Assembly (NCBI RefSeq): GCF_007859945.1
Contig: NZ_SJPQ01000002.1
Coordinates: forward strand, 784,279-848,278
Length of the DNA: 64,000 nt
Source of the DNA: Pseudobythopirellula maris
GTDB lineage: Bacteria; Planctomycetota; Planctomycetia; Pirellulales; Lacipirellulaceae
Direction: 5' to 3'
Of the stretch, positions 27,415-35,617 are shown one piece after another. How positions within the stretch are numbered: position 1 is the stretch's first letter; every line of letters starts with the position of its first letter. Below the pieces are notes generated by a model. It made no database searches. It had not been told where the DNA came from and saw only the letters and a list, made by a program, of their open reading frames with translations. Made by a program: the position numbers and the translations under genes.

Positions 27415-27455
27415 AAGCGGCCCCGGGTTCCCTGGAACCCGGGGCCGCTTTTTTT
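27415..27455 (+). terminator. Strong Rho-independent terminator of the YTV gene
   Basis: A perfect 17-bp stem (27415-27431 with 27434-27450) with a 2-base loop is followed by seven T. It sits between convergent genes and may also stop transcripts from 27493-28374. Confidence 0.95.
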
Positions 27456-27492
27456 GCGCCCCCACCCGGGGCGACACTCTCCCCACCCAGCC

Positions 27493-28374
27493 TCAGTCGA
27501 ACCGCACCCCTACCTCGTAGAAACGGCCGATCGATTCGCAACGCACCACATGAGCCGGCACCGTGACCCGCAGGTTCTTGGTCACGCAATACCAACGCAT
27601 CGCCAAGTTGGTGAGCGGCACCGCTCGGGTATGAATCATCAGTGCGCCCGCCTCCGAGATGTCGCACAGGATCGCCCGGAATCCCTCCCCGGCGCACTCG
27701 CCATGCTTCGTGACCGGCACGTTCTCGGTCGAGGTCCGTGTCGTCACGCGGGCGAACTCACGCTGCTCTCCCGTGGTCCGCAGCCACAGGCTCCCCGAAG
27801 CGGACCTCGGCGAGTTGTAGCTCTCGATAAATTCGTAGATGCCCAGAGGCGGCTCGCCCGCGTCGCCCTCTTGGTCGAACACCGCGTCGTAGCAGCCGCC
27901 CAGCTCGTCCGACCGGCTTAGCAGTGTTTTCTCGATGCGGCGTAGCAGGTCTTGTGGGCTCTCCGCTCCGAGCGGCGTGCTGAGTTCGGCGCGCCAGCGA
28001 TCGATCTCGAACAGCGACAACGCCTTCATGGCAAAGCCGCTCATATCGATCGGCGCGATCGCGACCTCGTCCACACCGTAGGCGAAGAGCTTGCGCATCA
28101 GGTCCGGGTTGCCGGCGTTCGTGATGGCGACGGTCTTGGCGCCCGGTGCGCGAGCGACCGCGGCCGCCAGCACCGCGAGTTGCCGTCGCTCGGCCGCACG
28201 CACGTCAACGACCGCCAGGTCGTGATCGACGCCGTGCATCAGCTTCTTCGCTTCGGCCGTCCGGCCGGAGCCCCGACAGCTGAACCCGACTCTTTCGAGC
28301 GCTTCGCACGTCACCGCTCGCCGTCGTGGATCGTCGTCGTAAACAAGCGCGCTGTAGGTGGCTATGGCTTCCAT
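27493..28374 (-). CDS. Receiver-like + PilZ domain protein
   Basis: A 293-residue protein. The N-terminal half resembles a response-regulator receiver: acidic pocket ALVYDDDPRR, candidate phospho-acceptor in LAVVDVRAAE, and VAITNAG for the Thr strand. The conserved Lys loop is VAIAPID, lacking Lys, so signalling by phosphorylation is uncertain. The C-terminal about 100 residues look like PilZ, with an Arg-containing start (EFARVTTRTS) and CDISEAGALMIH for the D/NxSxxG motif, suggesting c-di-GMP binding. A linker carries helices typical of output adaptors. Start 28374 is chosen because the long upstream extension is not protein-like. Confidence 0.8.
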   Translation of the reverse strand: MEAIATYSALVYDDDPRRRAVTCEALERVGFSCRGSGRTAEAKKLMHGVDHDLAVVDVRAAERRQLAVLAAAVARAPGAKTVAITNAGNPDLMRKLFAYGVDEVAIAPIDMSGFAMKALSLFEIDRWRAELSTPLGAESPQDLLRRIEKTLLSRSDELGGCYDAVFDQEGDAGEPPLGIYEFIESYNSPRSASGSLWLRTTGEQREFARVTTRTSTENVPVTKHGECAGEGFRAILCDISEAGALMIHTRAVPLTNLAMRWYCVTKNLRVTVPAHVVRCESIGRFYEVGVRFD

Positions 28375-28752
28375 AGAATTGCCCGCGGCGCCGGCGCTAT
28401 CGAGAAAACGCAGACCGCTTCTTAAGGGGAGGGGGGGGTTCTTGGGAGAAGAGCCGTCGGAAAAGCAGCGTCCGGGGGACACGGCGTCCACCCAGCCACA
28501 TTTAATATCTAGCATGCGTATTCCCCACATGCCGAGGGTCGTGGGGGTTCGGCGCGGCCGGGCGCCCCTCCCAAAGCCGCAGACACTGTAAACCCCGAGT
28601 TTTTCCTCGGCTTCGGTCGTTGTGTGACAGTTTGTCGCCTCCCTACCAGCGAGGGGCCCCCTTACCCTCAACGGGCCATCCCGTCACGTGGCTTTGGATT
28701 CGCTCGGTCTTCTGGCGAGAATCTCCGCGGCGCGGACGGTACGCTGTCCGTC

Positions 28753-29487
28753 ATGAAAGAGTCCCTCCGCGTCATCGTTGAACGCAGTGACACCGCCGCC
28801 GGCCGGGCGTTCGACCTCGCCGTGCAATCGGTCATCTTGGTGTCGTTGGTCGCCTACTCGCTCGAAACACTGCCCGGGCTCTCGCCCTGGGCGCGGCAAA
28901 CCTTGGGTGCGATCGAAACGGCGACCACCATGCTGTTTGTCGCCGAGTACGGGTTGCGGCTGGCTGTCGCGCAGCGTCCGCTCGCTTACGCCGGCAGCTT
29001 TTTCGGAGTGATCGATCTGCTCGCCTTTCTGCCGTCGCTCCTGTCGCTTGGTTTCGACGCCCGCGCGCTACGCGCGCTCAGGCTGCTGCGGTTGTTCCGG
29101 CTTCTCAAGCTCGCCCGCTACAACGCCGCGGTGCGTCGGTTGCACCTCGCCCTGCGGATCGCCTGGGAAGAACTGGTGCTCTTCTTTTGCGGAGCGACGA
29201 TCCTGCTTTACTTGGCGGCGGTCGGCATCCACCACTTCGAGCACGAGGCCCAGCCCGAGGCGTTCGCCTCGGTGTTCCACGCGCTGTGGTGGGCAGTGGC
29301 GACACTCACGACCGTGGGCTACGGCGACGTGGTCCCGGTGACCAGTGGGGGTCGGGCGTTCACCTTCCTGGTGTTGGTCGGGGGCCTGGGAGTGGTGGCG
29401 ACCCCCGCCGGGTTGGTCGCCTCGGCCCTGTCAAAAGCCCGCGAGATCGAGGCCCTCGAGAAATCCAGCGATTCCGACCCGGCTTAG
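28753..29487 (+). CDS. Voltage-gated-type potassium channel (ion transporter family)
   Basis: A 244-residue six-helix channel subunit. S4 is Arg-rich (ARALRALRLLRLFRLLKLARYN), and the pore loop carries the K+ selectivity filter TTVGYGD before the last helix (FTFLVLVGGLGVVATPAGLVASAL). It forms a tetramer in the inner membrane by family knowledge. It has no RCK/TrkA-N or cyclic-nucleotide domain; the C-terminus is a short coiled tail. ATG 28753 is chosen since upstream frame sequence is non-membrane and unlike the family. Confidence 0.9.
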   Translation: MKESLRVIVERSDTAAGRAFDLAVQSVILVSLVAYSLETLPGLSPWARQTLGAIETATTMLFVAEYGLRLAVAQRPLAYAGSFFGVIDLLAFLPSLLSLGFDARALRALRLLRLFRLLKLARYNAAVRRLHLALRIAWEELVLFFCGATILLYLAAVGIHHFEHEAQPEAFASVFHALWWAVATLTTVGYGDVVPVTSGGRAFTFLVLVGGLGVVATPAGLVASALSKAREIEALEKSSDSDPA

Positions 29488-29640
29488 AGTGGTATTCGAA
29501 TTGGTGTGGACGAGCGGGGAAGCGATTGGCGGCGTGGCGAGGAAGCCGAAGCAGGCAATGCGGTGCATTGTCGATGCAGGCTGACGAAGCCATGACGCCA
29601 ATCGCGAGCCGAGCGTCTACACCAATGAGCAAACCGCTCT
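29486..29640. repeat. Long imperfect hairpin element (about 155 bp)
   Basis: The left arm (29486-29533; contains ATTGGTGTGGACG and GCGATTGGCGG) is complementary to the right arm (29595-29640; contains CGTCTACACCAAT and GCCAATCGC). Between them is a further small hairpin (CAATGC/GCATTG, about 29558-29572). The element begins inside the stop codon of the channel gene. It looks like a mobile palindromic (REP/MITE-like) intergenic element; no coding capacity. Confidence 0.8.
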
Positions 29641-29731
29641 AGATTGCGGCATGGGGACCAGGTAAAGAAACCAAGGCGTGACGCATGCCTCCTTGAGGCG
29701 CACCCGCGATGCGCCCGTCCCCGGAGAGGGA

Positions 29732-31282
29732 TCATCGCGCCGCCGTTGGCGTTCGCACCCGCGGCGCTCTGGTCGTGGTCGGCAGGCCCGGCGGGTCTTC
29801 GTCGGGAACCTTCAGCTCGGCTCGCAGCCGCTGTAGCTCTGCTTCTAAGCGCAGCCGCTCGGCGGCGTAGGCTGGGTTGTCGAATTGGTTGACCACCTCG
29901 TCGCGGTCGTTCACCAGGTCGTAGAGCTCCCACTCGTCGACCTCCGGCTCGTAGAAGTGGATCAGCTTCATGCTGCCGTCGGTCACGCCGTAATGCTTCC
30001 TGACGTAATGCCATGCCGGGTACTCGTAGTAGTGGTAGTAGAACGACTCACGCCAGCCGTCGGCCGGTTCGCCGCGCAGCAGCGGCGCCAACGAGGCGCC
30101 CTGCACGCGCTCGGGCGCCTCGACCCCGGCCGCCTCGAGGAACGTCGGCGCCAGGTCGATGAGCGACACGATGCGGCGCTCGACCGAGCCGGCCGCCGCG
30201 ACCCCCGGCCAGCGGACGAGCAGCGGCGTGCGCAACGACTCCTCGTACATCCAGCGCTTGTCGAACCAACCGTGCTCGCCGAGGTAAAAGCCTTGGTCCG
30301 AGGCGTAGACCACGATCGTGTTGTCGGCCAGGCCCGCCTCGTCCAAGTAATCGAGCAGCCGGCCAACCTGGTCGTCCACCGCGTCGACGCAACGCAGGTA
30401 GTCCTTCATGTAGCGTTGGTACTTCCAGCGCACGAGGTCGTCGCCCGTGAGGTTGGCGTCGCGGAAGGCCCGGTTCTTCGGCCCGTAGGCGGCGTCCCAC
30501 GCCGCGCGCTGCTCGGGGGCGAAGCCCGCCTGGCGCGAGAGCTTCAGGTCGTTGTCGTTCATCGTCTCGGCGATCGTCATGTCCTGCTCACGCACCGCCC
30601 GGCCGCGACGCGAGTAATCCTCCAAGAGCGACGGGGGCTCCGGCAGCTCGACGTCGTCGTAGCGGTCGAGGTAGCCCGGCCCCGGCTGCCAGTTGCGGTG
30701 CGGCGCTTTGTGCTGGCACATCAGCAGGAACGGCCTCTCCGGGTCGCGCTCTTCGCGGAGCCAGTCGAGTGACAGGTCGCCGATGATCTCGGTCGTGTAG
30801 CCGGTGCGGCGGAGCCGCTCGCCGTTCGCCAACATCGTCGGGTTGTAGTACGGCCCCTGGCCGACGAGCACGTCCCAGTGGTCGAACCCCGTGGGGTCGG
30901 ACCCCAGGTGCCACTTGCCGACGATCGCCGTCTGATAGCCCGCCTCGCGCAGCAGCTTCGGGAAGGTCGGTTGCGAGCCGTCGAACCGCTTGCGGCTGTT
31001 GCCGTAGTAGCCGTTGACGTGGCTGTAGGCGCCGGTGAGCACCGCGGCGCGGCTCGGGCCGCAGATCGAGTTGGTCACGTAGCAGCGGTCGAACCTGGCG
31101 CCCTCGACCGCCAGCCGGTCGATGTGCGGCGTGCGGTTGAGCCGCGAGCCGTACGCGCTGATCGCCTGGTAGGCGTGGTCGTCGCTGAAGACGAGCACGA
31201 TGTTCGGCCGCTCGGCCGCCGCCGCGGGCGAGCCGGTCAGCGCGAGGCCGATGAGCAGGAAGAAAAGGTTCGATCGGTGCAT
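29732..31282 (-). CDS. Exported sulfatase (family S1)
   Basis: A 516-residue arylsulfatase-fold enzyme with a signal peptide (to about residue 23). The active-site motif is CGPSR (Cys74) within [13 protein letters not shown], the CxPSR signature converted to formylglycine. Metal-binding FSDDHAY, GKWHLG, APH and the [12 protein letters not shown] strand are all present. The C-terminal sub-domain ([33 protein letters not shown]) resembles N-acetylglucosamine-6-sulfatase-like members, which is only a hint to substrate. It should remove sulfate from polysaccharides outside the cytoplasm. No dedicated FGE activator was found nearby; the FGE-like protein at 7914 lacks active Cys. Confidence 0.94.
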   Translation of the reverse strand: MHRSNLFFLLIGLALTGSPAAAAERPNIVLVFSDDHAYQAISAYGSRLNRTPHIDRLAVEGARFDRCYVTNSICGPSRAAVLTGAYSHVNGYYGNSRKRFDGSQPTFPKLLREAGYQTAIVGKWHLGSDPTGFDHWDVLVGQGPYYNPTMLANGERLRRTGYTTEIIGDLSLDWLREERDPERPFLLMCQHKAPHRNWQPGPGYLDRYDDVELPEPPSLLEDYSRRGRAVREQDMTIAETMNDNDLKLSRQAGFAPEQRAAWDAAYGPKNRAFRDANLTGDDLVRWKYQRYMKDYLRCVDAVDDQVGRLLDYLDEAGLADNTIVVYASDQGFYLGEHGWFDKRWMYEESLRTPLLVRWPGVAAAGSVERRIVSLIDLAPTFLEAAGVEAPERVQGASLAPLLRGEPADGWRESFYYHYYEYPAWHYVRKHYGVTDGSMKLIHFYEPEVDEWELYDLVNDRDEVVNQFDNPAYAAERLRLEAELQRLRAELKVPDEDPPGLPTTTRAPRVRTPTAAR

Positions 31283-31451
31283 GACGCCCTGCGGAGCAAA
31301 GGAGTGGGACCTGCTGCGATTCTATCGCGCGGCGCTCGTCGGGATGGATCGCTAGCGCATAGGAGAGAGACGGCGGCGCAGGTAGTGGCGCCCTCTCGGA
31401 TGCGATAAAATCGCCCGCCTGACGCCGCCAATCGACGAATCGCGAGAAGCC

Positions 31452-32456
31452 ATGCCAGCCACGCCCGAAGCCCTCGACCGCCTGCCGCGCTTGCGGCTCG
31501 GCAAGCTGCCGACGCCGCTCGACGAGGCGCCGCGGCTCACGCGGCTGCTCGGCGGCCCGCGGCTGCTGGTCAAACGCGACGACCTGACCGGCCTCGCCAC
31601 GGGCGGCAACAAGACGCGCAAGCTCGAGTTCCTGGTGGCCGACGCGCAGGCGGCGGGGTGCGACGCGCTGATCACCGCCGGCGGGCCGCAATCGAACCAC
31701 TGCCGCCAAACGGCCGCCGCCGCGGCGATCGCCGGCATGGAGTGCCACTTGGTGCTCGGCGGCGACGACCAGCCGCCCATCGGCAACTCGCTGCTCGACC
31801 TGCTGCTCGGCGCCACGCTGCACTGGACCCCCAAAGAGCGCCGCAACGCCCGCATGGACGAGCTGGCCGAAGAACTCCGCACGGCGGGCAAGCGGCCGCG
31901 GGTGATCCCGGTCGGCGGCTCCACGCCGCTCGGCGCCGTCGGCTACGTGGCGGCGATGTTCGAGCTCGTGGGGCAGCTCGCCGAGCGCGACCTGCGCGTC
32001 GATCACCTGCTGCTCGCCACGAGCTCGGGCGGCACGCAAGCGGGCGTGGTGCTCGGCGCTCGGCTCGCCGGGTTCACCGGCAAGGTGACGGCGATCAGCA
32101 TCGACCAAGTTGCTGACGCTGACTCCGACGAGAAGTTTATCGAAGGCGTGTGCGGCATGGCCAACGGCGCCGCCGAGCTGCTCGAGTCCGAGATACGCCT
32201 CACGACCGACGACTTCGCGACCAACTACAACTACCTGGGCGGCGGCTACGGCGTGGTCGGCGACCCGGAACGCGAGGCGATCCGGCTCTTCGCCCAGAGC
32301 GAGGGCCTGCTGCTCGGCCCGGTCTACACCGGCCGCGCGGCGGGAGCGATGATCGACCTGGTCCGCCGCGGCGCGTTCGGCGAGGACGAGACGGTCCTGT
32401 TCTGGCACACCGGCGACGAGTCGGCGCTGCACGCCTACGCGGCGGAGCTGGCGTAG
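31452..32456 (+). CDS. D-cysteine desulfhydrase / ACC deaminase-family PLP enzyme
   Basis: A 334-residue fold-type II PLP enzyme. The Schiff-base Lys is K54 in LATGGNKTRKLEF, followed by the family loops TAGGPQSNHCRQTAAAAA, VIPVGGSTPLGAVGYV, and SSGGTQAGVVLG (phosphate binding). It is closest from memory to D-cysteine desulfhydrase/ACC deaminase, releasing sulfide or ammonia with pyruvate or 2-oxobutanoate; the exact substrate cannot be decided. It is divergent from the sulfatase gene with a 169-base spacer. Confidence 0.88.
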   Translation: MPATPEALDRLPRLRLGKLPTPLDEAPRLTRLLGGPRLLVKRDDLTGLATGGNKTRKLEFLVADAQAAGCDALITAGGPQSNHCRQTAAAAAIAGMECHLVLGGDDQPPIGNSLLDLLLGATLHWTPKERRNARMDELAEELRTAGKRPRVIPVGGSTPLGAVGYVAAMFELVGQLAERDLRVDHLLLATSSGGTQAGVVLGARLAGFTGKVTAISIDQVADADSDEKFIEGVCGMANGAAELLESEIRLTTDDFATNYNYLGGGYGVVGDPEREAIRLFAQSEGLLLGPVYTGRAAGAMIDLVRRGAFGEDETVLFWHTGDESALHAYAAELA

Positions 32457-32556
32457 GGAACCATGACGGCGCGACGAGCACGATGGTCGAATTGCAGCCA
32501 GGTCAACGCTCTGCGAACGCTAGCGTAAGGCGTAATCCCAACTAAAGCATCGCCGG

Positions 32557-32695
32557 GTGTAATCCAATCGTCCGCTGCGGTGCTCTGATTACAGAACACA
32601 GTTGCAATGGATCGCTTGTGGCAGGGCAGGAAGTCCCCACTGGGTTCTTACAGCCTGTTGGTCACGCGGCAACGCGTGGCCAACAGGTTTTTTTT
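32557..32695 (+). ncRNA. Putative small RNA cassette, copy A1 (with terminator)
   Basis: The 139-base element shares its whole length with a second copy at 33171-33310. Both start GTGTAATC, share a conserved core (GGATCGCTTG, GGCAGGGCAGGAAGTCCCCACTG), and end in a hairpin plus T-run. The terminator here is a 15-bp stem with one G-T mismatch pair (32654-32668 and 32673-32687) followed by eight T. No ORF is conserved between copies, while the hairpin is. No promoter was confidently found. Family unknown. Confidence 0.6.
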
Positions 32696-33007
32696 GCCCA
32701 GACGGCGACCGGCTCCGCGACGCCCGCCCACCCCCGCTCGGCCGTGGGTCGTGGGCTCGTGGGATCATGGGTCGCCCAGGTTTTTCAAACCTGGGTCGCC
32801 GCAGGCGACAAGAAGCATCGCGGCGGGCGTGGCCACAGGGAAAGCCACGAATCATGCCGCGTCTTGCGACGGCTTCTTGTGGCTCCGCCACACCGGTTCA
32901 AGAACCGGCGCCACCCGCTTGGGGCCAAGATCTTGGCCGATCACCCAGTGCTTTGCCCTGGGCTGACATATCGGGCCCCCATTGGGACTGACTACTGACG
33001 CCGCGTA
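32696..33007. other. Non-coding spacer between cassette A1 and repeat B1
   Basis: No gene with plausible start and composition. Several short GC-rich self-complementary stretches (for example CCCAGGTTTTTCAAACCTGGG near 32776-32796) are present. Confidence 0.4.
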
Positions 33008-33099
33008 GGGTGGCCGGGGTCGGAGGCGTCAGCCGCAGCCCCCGGATTGAGCCGATTGGTGATTACCCGGGGGCTCCGCTTCGCTGCGACCCCGGGCAC
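33008..33099. repeat. Dispersed repeat B, copy 1
   Basis: The 92-base unit is nearly identical to 33528-33619. Both begin GGGTGGCCGGGGTCGGAGGC and end in GCGACCCCGGGCAC. Internal self-complementarity (CAGCCCCCGG with CCGGGGGCT) predicts a hairpin. Confidence 0.85.
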
Positions 33100-33170
33100 C
33101 CCGGCGCCGGGCGTGTCGCCACGTTGCTAGCATCTCAAGCCGCCTGGAACCCCAGATTTATCTTAGGGTC

Positions 33171-33310
33171 GTGTAATCTCCTAGCCCCCCGTGCGCTTTA
33201 GTTACAGGACGCAGTCGCAACGGATCGCTTGAGGCAGGGCAGGAAGTCCCCACTGAGTTCTTATTTTGCCTGTTGGCCACGCGGCAGGGCGTGGCCAACA
33301 GGCCTTTTTT
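33171..33310 (+). ncRNA. Putative small RNA cassette, copy A2 (with terminator)
   Basis: The second 140-base copy of the element at 32557-32695. The terminator stem is perfect (33268-33282 with 33289-33303), with T-run to 33310. The loop differs from copy A1 (GGCAGG against GCAA), and a T-for-C change in A1 turns one pair into G-T, so pairing is preserved despite change. Confidence 0.6.
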
Positions 33311-33527
33311 ATGCGCGGGCGCCGATCAATCGGACATGCGGGGCGGCAAAGGGAGTTGCCCGTTCTTGCATATCGAGGCTAGCCGCTTCCGGCCCGAAGG
33401 GCCGCTCTACGATAGCCCAGGGCATCGCCCTGGGACCGAGGGGGAAAGCTTTGCACCGATCCCAGAAGGGGCATACTACGCCGGCCCTTAGGTAGAACGC
33501 CCCATTGGTGCTGACGGCGACGCACAG

Positions 33528-33619
33528 GGGTGGCCGGGGTCGGAGGCGTTAGCCGCAGCCCCCGGATTGAGCCGTTTGGTGATTCCCCGGGGGCTCCGCT
33601 CCGCTGCGACCCCGGGCAC
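33528..33619. repeat. Dispersed repeat B, copy 2
   Basis: The copy of repeat B downstream of cassette A2, with about five substitutions from copy 1. The order A1-B1-A2-B2 shows that an A+B unit was duplicated; the spacer between A2 and B2 (33311-33527) has no gene. Confidence 0.85.
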
Positions 33620-33649
33620 TCTACGCCAGGCGTCAGCCGCTCACTGGAC

Positions 33650-34238
33650 TCAATAGTTCATGTATTTATCGGGAATAGGACGCGGAAAATTGTCCTCAGG
33701 TAAATCACGAGAAAACTCATAGCTAGATGTGATAGCGCCGCCACTCGCAAACCTTGACATAAATGTCGCTGCCCCCAGGAAGCAGTCGGATAGGCATCCA
33801 CCAGACGACTTGGAGTACAGGCAACCTCCATGGGCTGTCACCGTACTTTCCCCATCTATAGTTGAATACCCTGCAAGAAGCGGGTAAGTAGAAAATACGA
33901 AAATAAAGTCAATTGCAACCGAATCCGGGTCTGGTAATTCAAAGCACTCAATTTCGGCGTGCAGCAAGTCCCTAAGTTCGCAGTGATTCTTCTGCGCATA
34001 CGGAGAAATCTTTTTTGACGCGAAATCAACTAGTTCGTCTTTGAATTCTTCGGTGTCGAGTTTTGGTGCTTGCCCACGAATAGCGTCTAAGCATTCCGGG
34101 AGATTAGTATGGAATGTAATGCTGGTGCCAAGCAGGCTACAGTCGCTAGATAGGTTGTCGGCGAGCTGCGGAGAGGTTGAATTCCGATTCTTGCAAAACC
34201 CTTTGTCAGCGCTGACGAAGTGAACGTCATGCTCTTTA
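33650..34238 (-). pseudogene. PIN-domain protein, C-terminal part (split by IS)
   Basis: This is the 3' part of the gene whose 5' part is at 35088-35551. Minus-strand translation starts EHDVHFVSADKGFCKNR, the last acidic strand of a PIN fold, then continues about 180 residues with an acidic, Ser/Cys-rich C-terminal domain and ends PIPDKYMNY. Removing the IS and one TTA target copy joins the halves in frame as LQLSK-EHDVHF and restores a 349-residue protein. GC is low for the genome, suggesting acquisition. The separate start at 34282 lies inside the IS and is unlikely to be natural. Confidence 0.88.
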
Positions 34239-35087
34239 GAGGTTGTCCAATAACTGCTATATGAGTGATTCGCCGCAGTCACTACCCTCCGCGGTATGAG
34301 CAGGAAGCCCTACCCAACCGACTTGACGGATCACCAGTGGCGACGGATGAAGCCCTGGGTTCCCGTTGACGCCGCCACCGGTCGGCCGTCGAAGTACACG
34401 AAGCGTGAGATCATCAACGCGATCCTGTACGTCACCCGCAACGGCTGCACCTGGCGTGCGTTGCCGCACGACCTGCCGCCCTATCGGATCGTATTCCACT
34501 GGTTTCGTAAGTGGCAGGCCGATGGGACCTGGGAGCGGGTCCATGAGAAGCTCCGCGACCGAGTTCGCAAGAAGGCGGGCCGGACGGCGAAGCCTTCCGC
34601 CGCAGTGCTCGACAGCCAGACCATCAGGACGACCGAACAAGGCGGGCCGCGTGGCTACGACGCCGGGAAAAAAAGCTCTCGGCCGCAAGCGGCACGTTGT
34701 CGTTGACACGCTCGGGCTGGTCTGGTCCTTGGTCGTCACGCCCGCCGACGTGCAGGACCGCGACGGGGCGAAGCTGGCCCTCAAAGCGTTCCGTGAGTCG
34801 GTGAAGTTCCCCAGGGTCATCTGGGCCGACACGGCGTACCGCTCGGTCGTTGATTGGGCGTGGGTGAAATGGCTCTGGGCAGTCGAGATTGTCACGCGGC
34901 CTCGCGGTAAGTTCGTACTCCAGAAGAAACGCTGGATCGTCGAACGGACCTTTGGCTGGCTGAACCGATCACGCCGCCTCGCCAAAAGCTTCGAACGGAC
35001 CGTCGAGAGCGACACCGCCTTCGTCCAGATTGCGATGATCCACCTCATGGTCAAGCGGCTATGATATCGCCCTTATTGGACAAGCTC
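34239..35087 (+). mobile_element. IS5-family (IS427-like) insertion sequence, 849 bp
   Basis: Terminal inverted repeats GAGGTTGTCCAATAA (left) and GAGCTTGTCCAATAA (right, reverse complement) bound the element. A 3-bp target duplication TTA lies at 34236-34238 and 35088-35090, fitting the TNA preference of the IS427 group. It encodes one DDE transposase in two frames and splits a PIN-domain gene. One copy is in the window. Confidence 0.95.
34296..35064 (+). CDS. IS5-family DDE transposase, two frames
   Basis: The first frame (34296-34706) gives the N-terminal helix domain (LTDHQWRRMKPWVP, NAILYVTRNGCTWRALPHDLPPY) and the first catalytic Asp (AVLDSQTIRTTEQGG). The second frame continues GKKALGRKRHVVVDTLGL with the second Asp (WADTAYRS) and the Glu (WIVERTFGW) to the stop at 35064. 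The switch lies at a run of seven A (34668-34674); a +1 step, or six A, would give GYDAGKKALGRKRH, matching the family. It may be made by slippage on the A-run or may be a disabling mutation. Confidence 0.85.
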
Positions 35088-35551
35088 TTAGAAAGTTGGA
35101 GTACAGCTTGCCAGATGGCTGAGTCCTTGAATTGTTGATTCTTGTCACCGTTGGGGGGCAACTTGCGCTCAACCATGTCCAGCGCTGCTATCGCATGTTC
35201 GTGAGTAAATGGAACTCTAACAAGGATTTTATTGAGGTCGGAGATACGGTCGTGAATCACCGCTTCAAGCTCGGACTGCTCAGGCTGCGAGAAAGTGAAT
35301 TCCCCCTCAGATAATGCACTCAACACTCTGCCTTTGTCGGATATAGAATCGGCGGCGTCCTGGGCATGCTTCAACATGTGTTGCACGGTTTCGCCCTCAA
35401 CTATTTGAGGGAATCCGATCTGCGCATGGCGTCGTCTGATGGCATAAACAAGCGACTTCCCAACATAGGATTGGAGAAGCAACTCTCTGATCCAGATATT
35501 TGTGTCAAGAACAACACAGAGCGGCTTGGAGCTTATTGAGTTAATTGTCAC
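35088..35551 (-). pseudogene. PIN-domain protein, N-terminal part (split by IS)
   Basis: The N-terminal 154-155 residues of a PIN (DUF4935-like) protein. CVVLDTNIWIREL holds the first acidic residue, GFPQIVEGETVQHM the second, and NQQFKDSAIWQAVLQLSK the third. The intact frame then runs into IS sequence and stops (SNKGDIIAA). With the C-terminal part at 33650-34238 the fourth acidic strand (VSADKGF) is restored. PIN proteins are usually RNases, often toxins or defence proteins; no antitoxin gene is seen next to it. Confidence 0.88.
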
Positions 35552-35617
35552 GTGTTTGAGGCTCCTCGACTACTCGCCGCGGGGAGTGTGCACGGATAAA
35601 CGCTGTTGTTTCACGTA

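Noticed and set aside
32605-32640. The GGAAGTCC core of cassette A1 as RNase P RNA
   Set aside because: RNase P RNA is far longer and needs several other conserved blocks that are not present.
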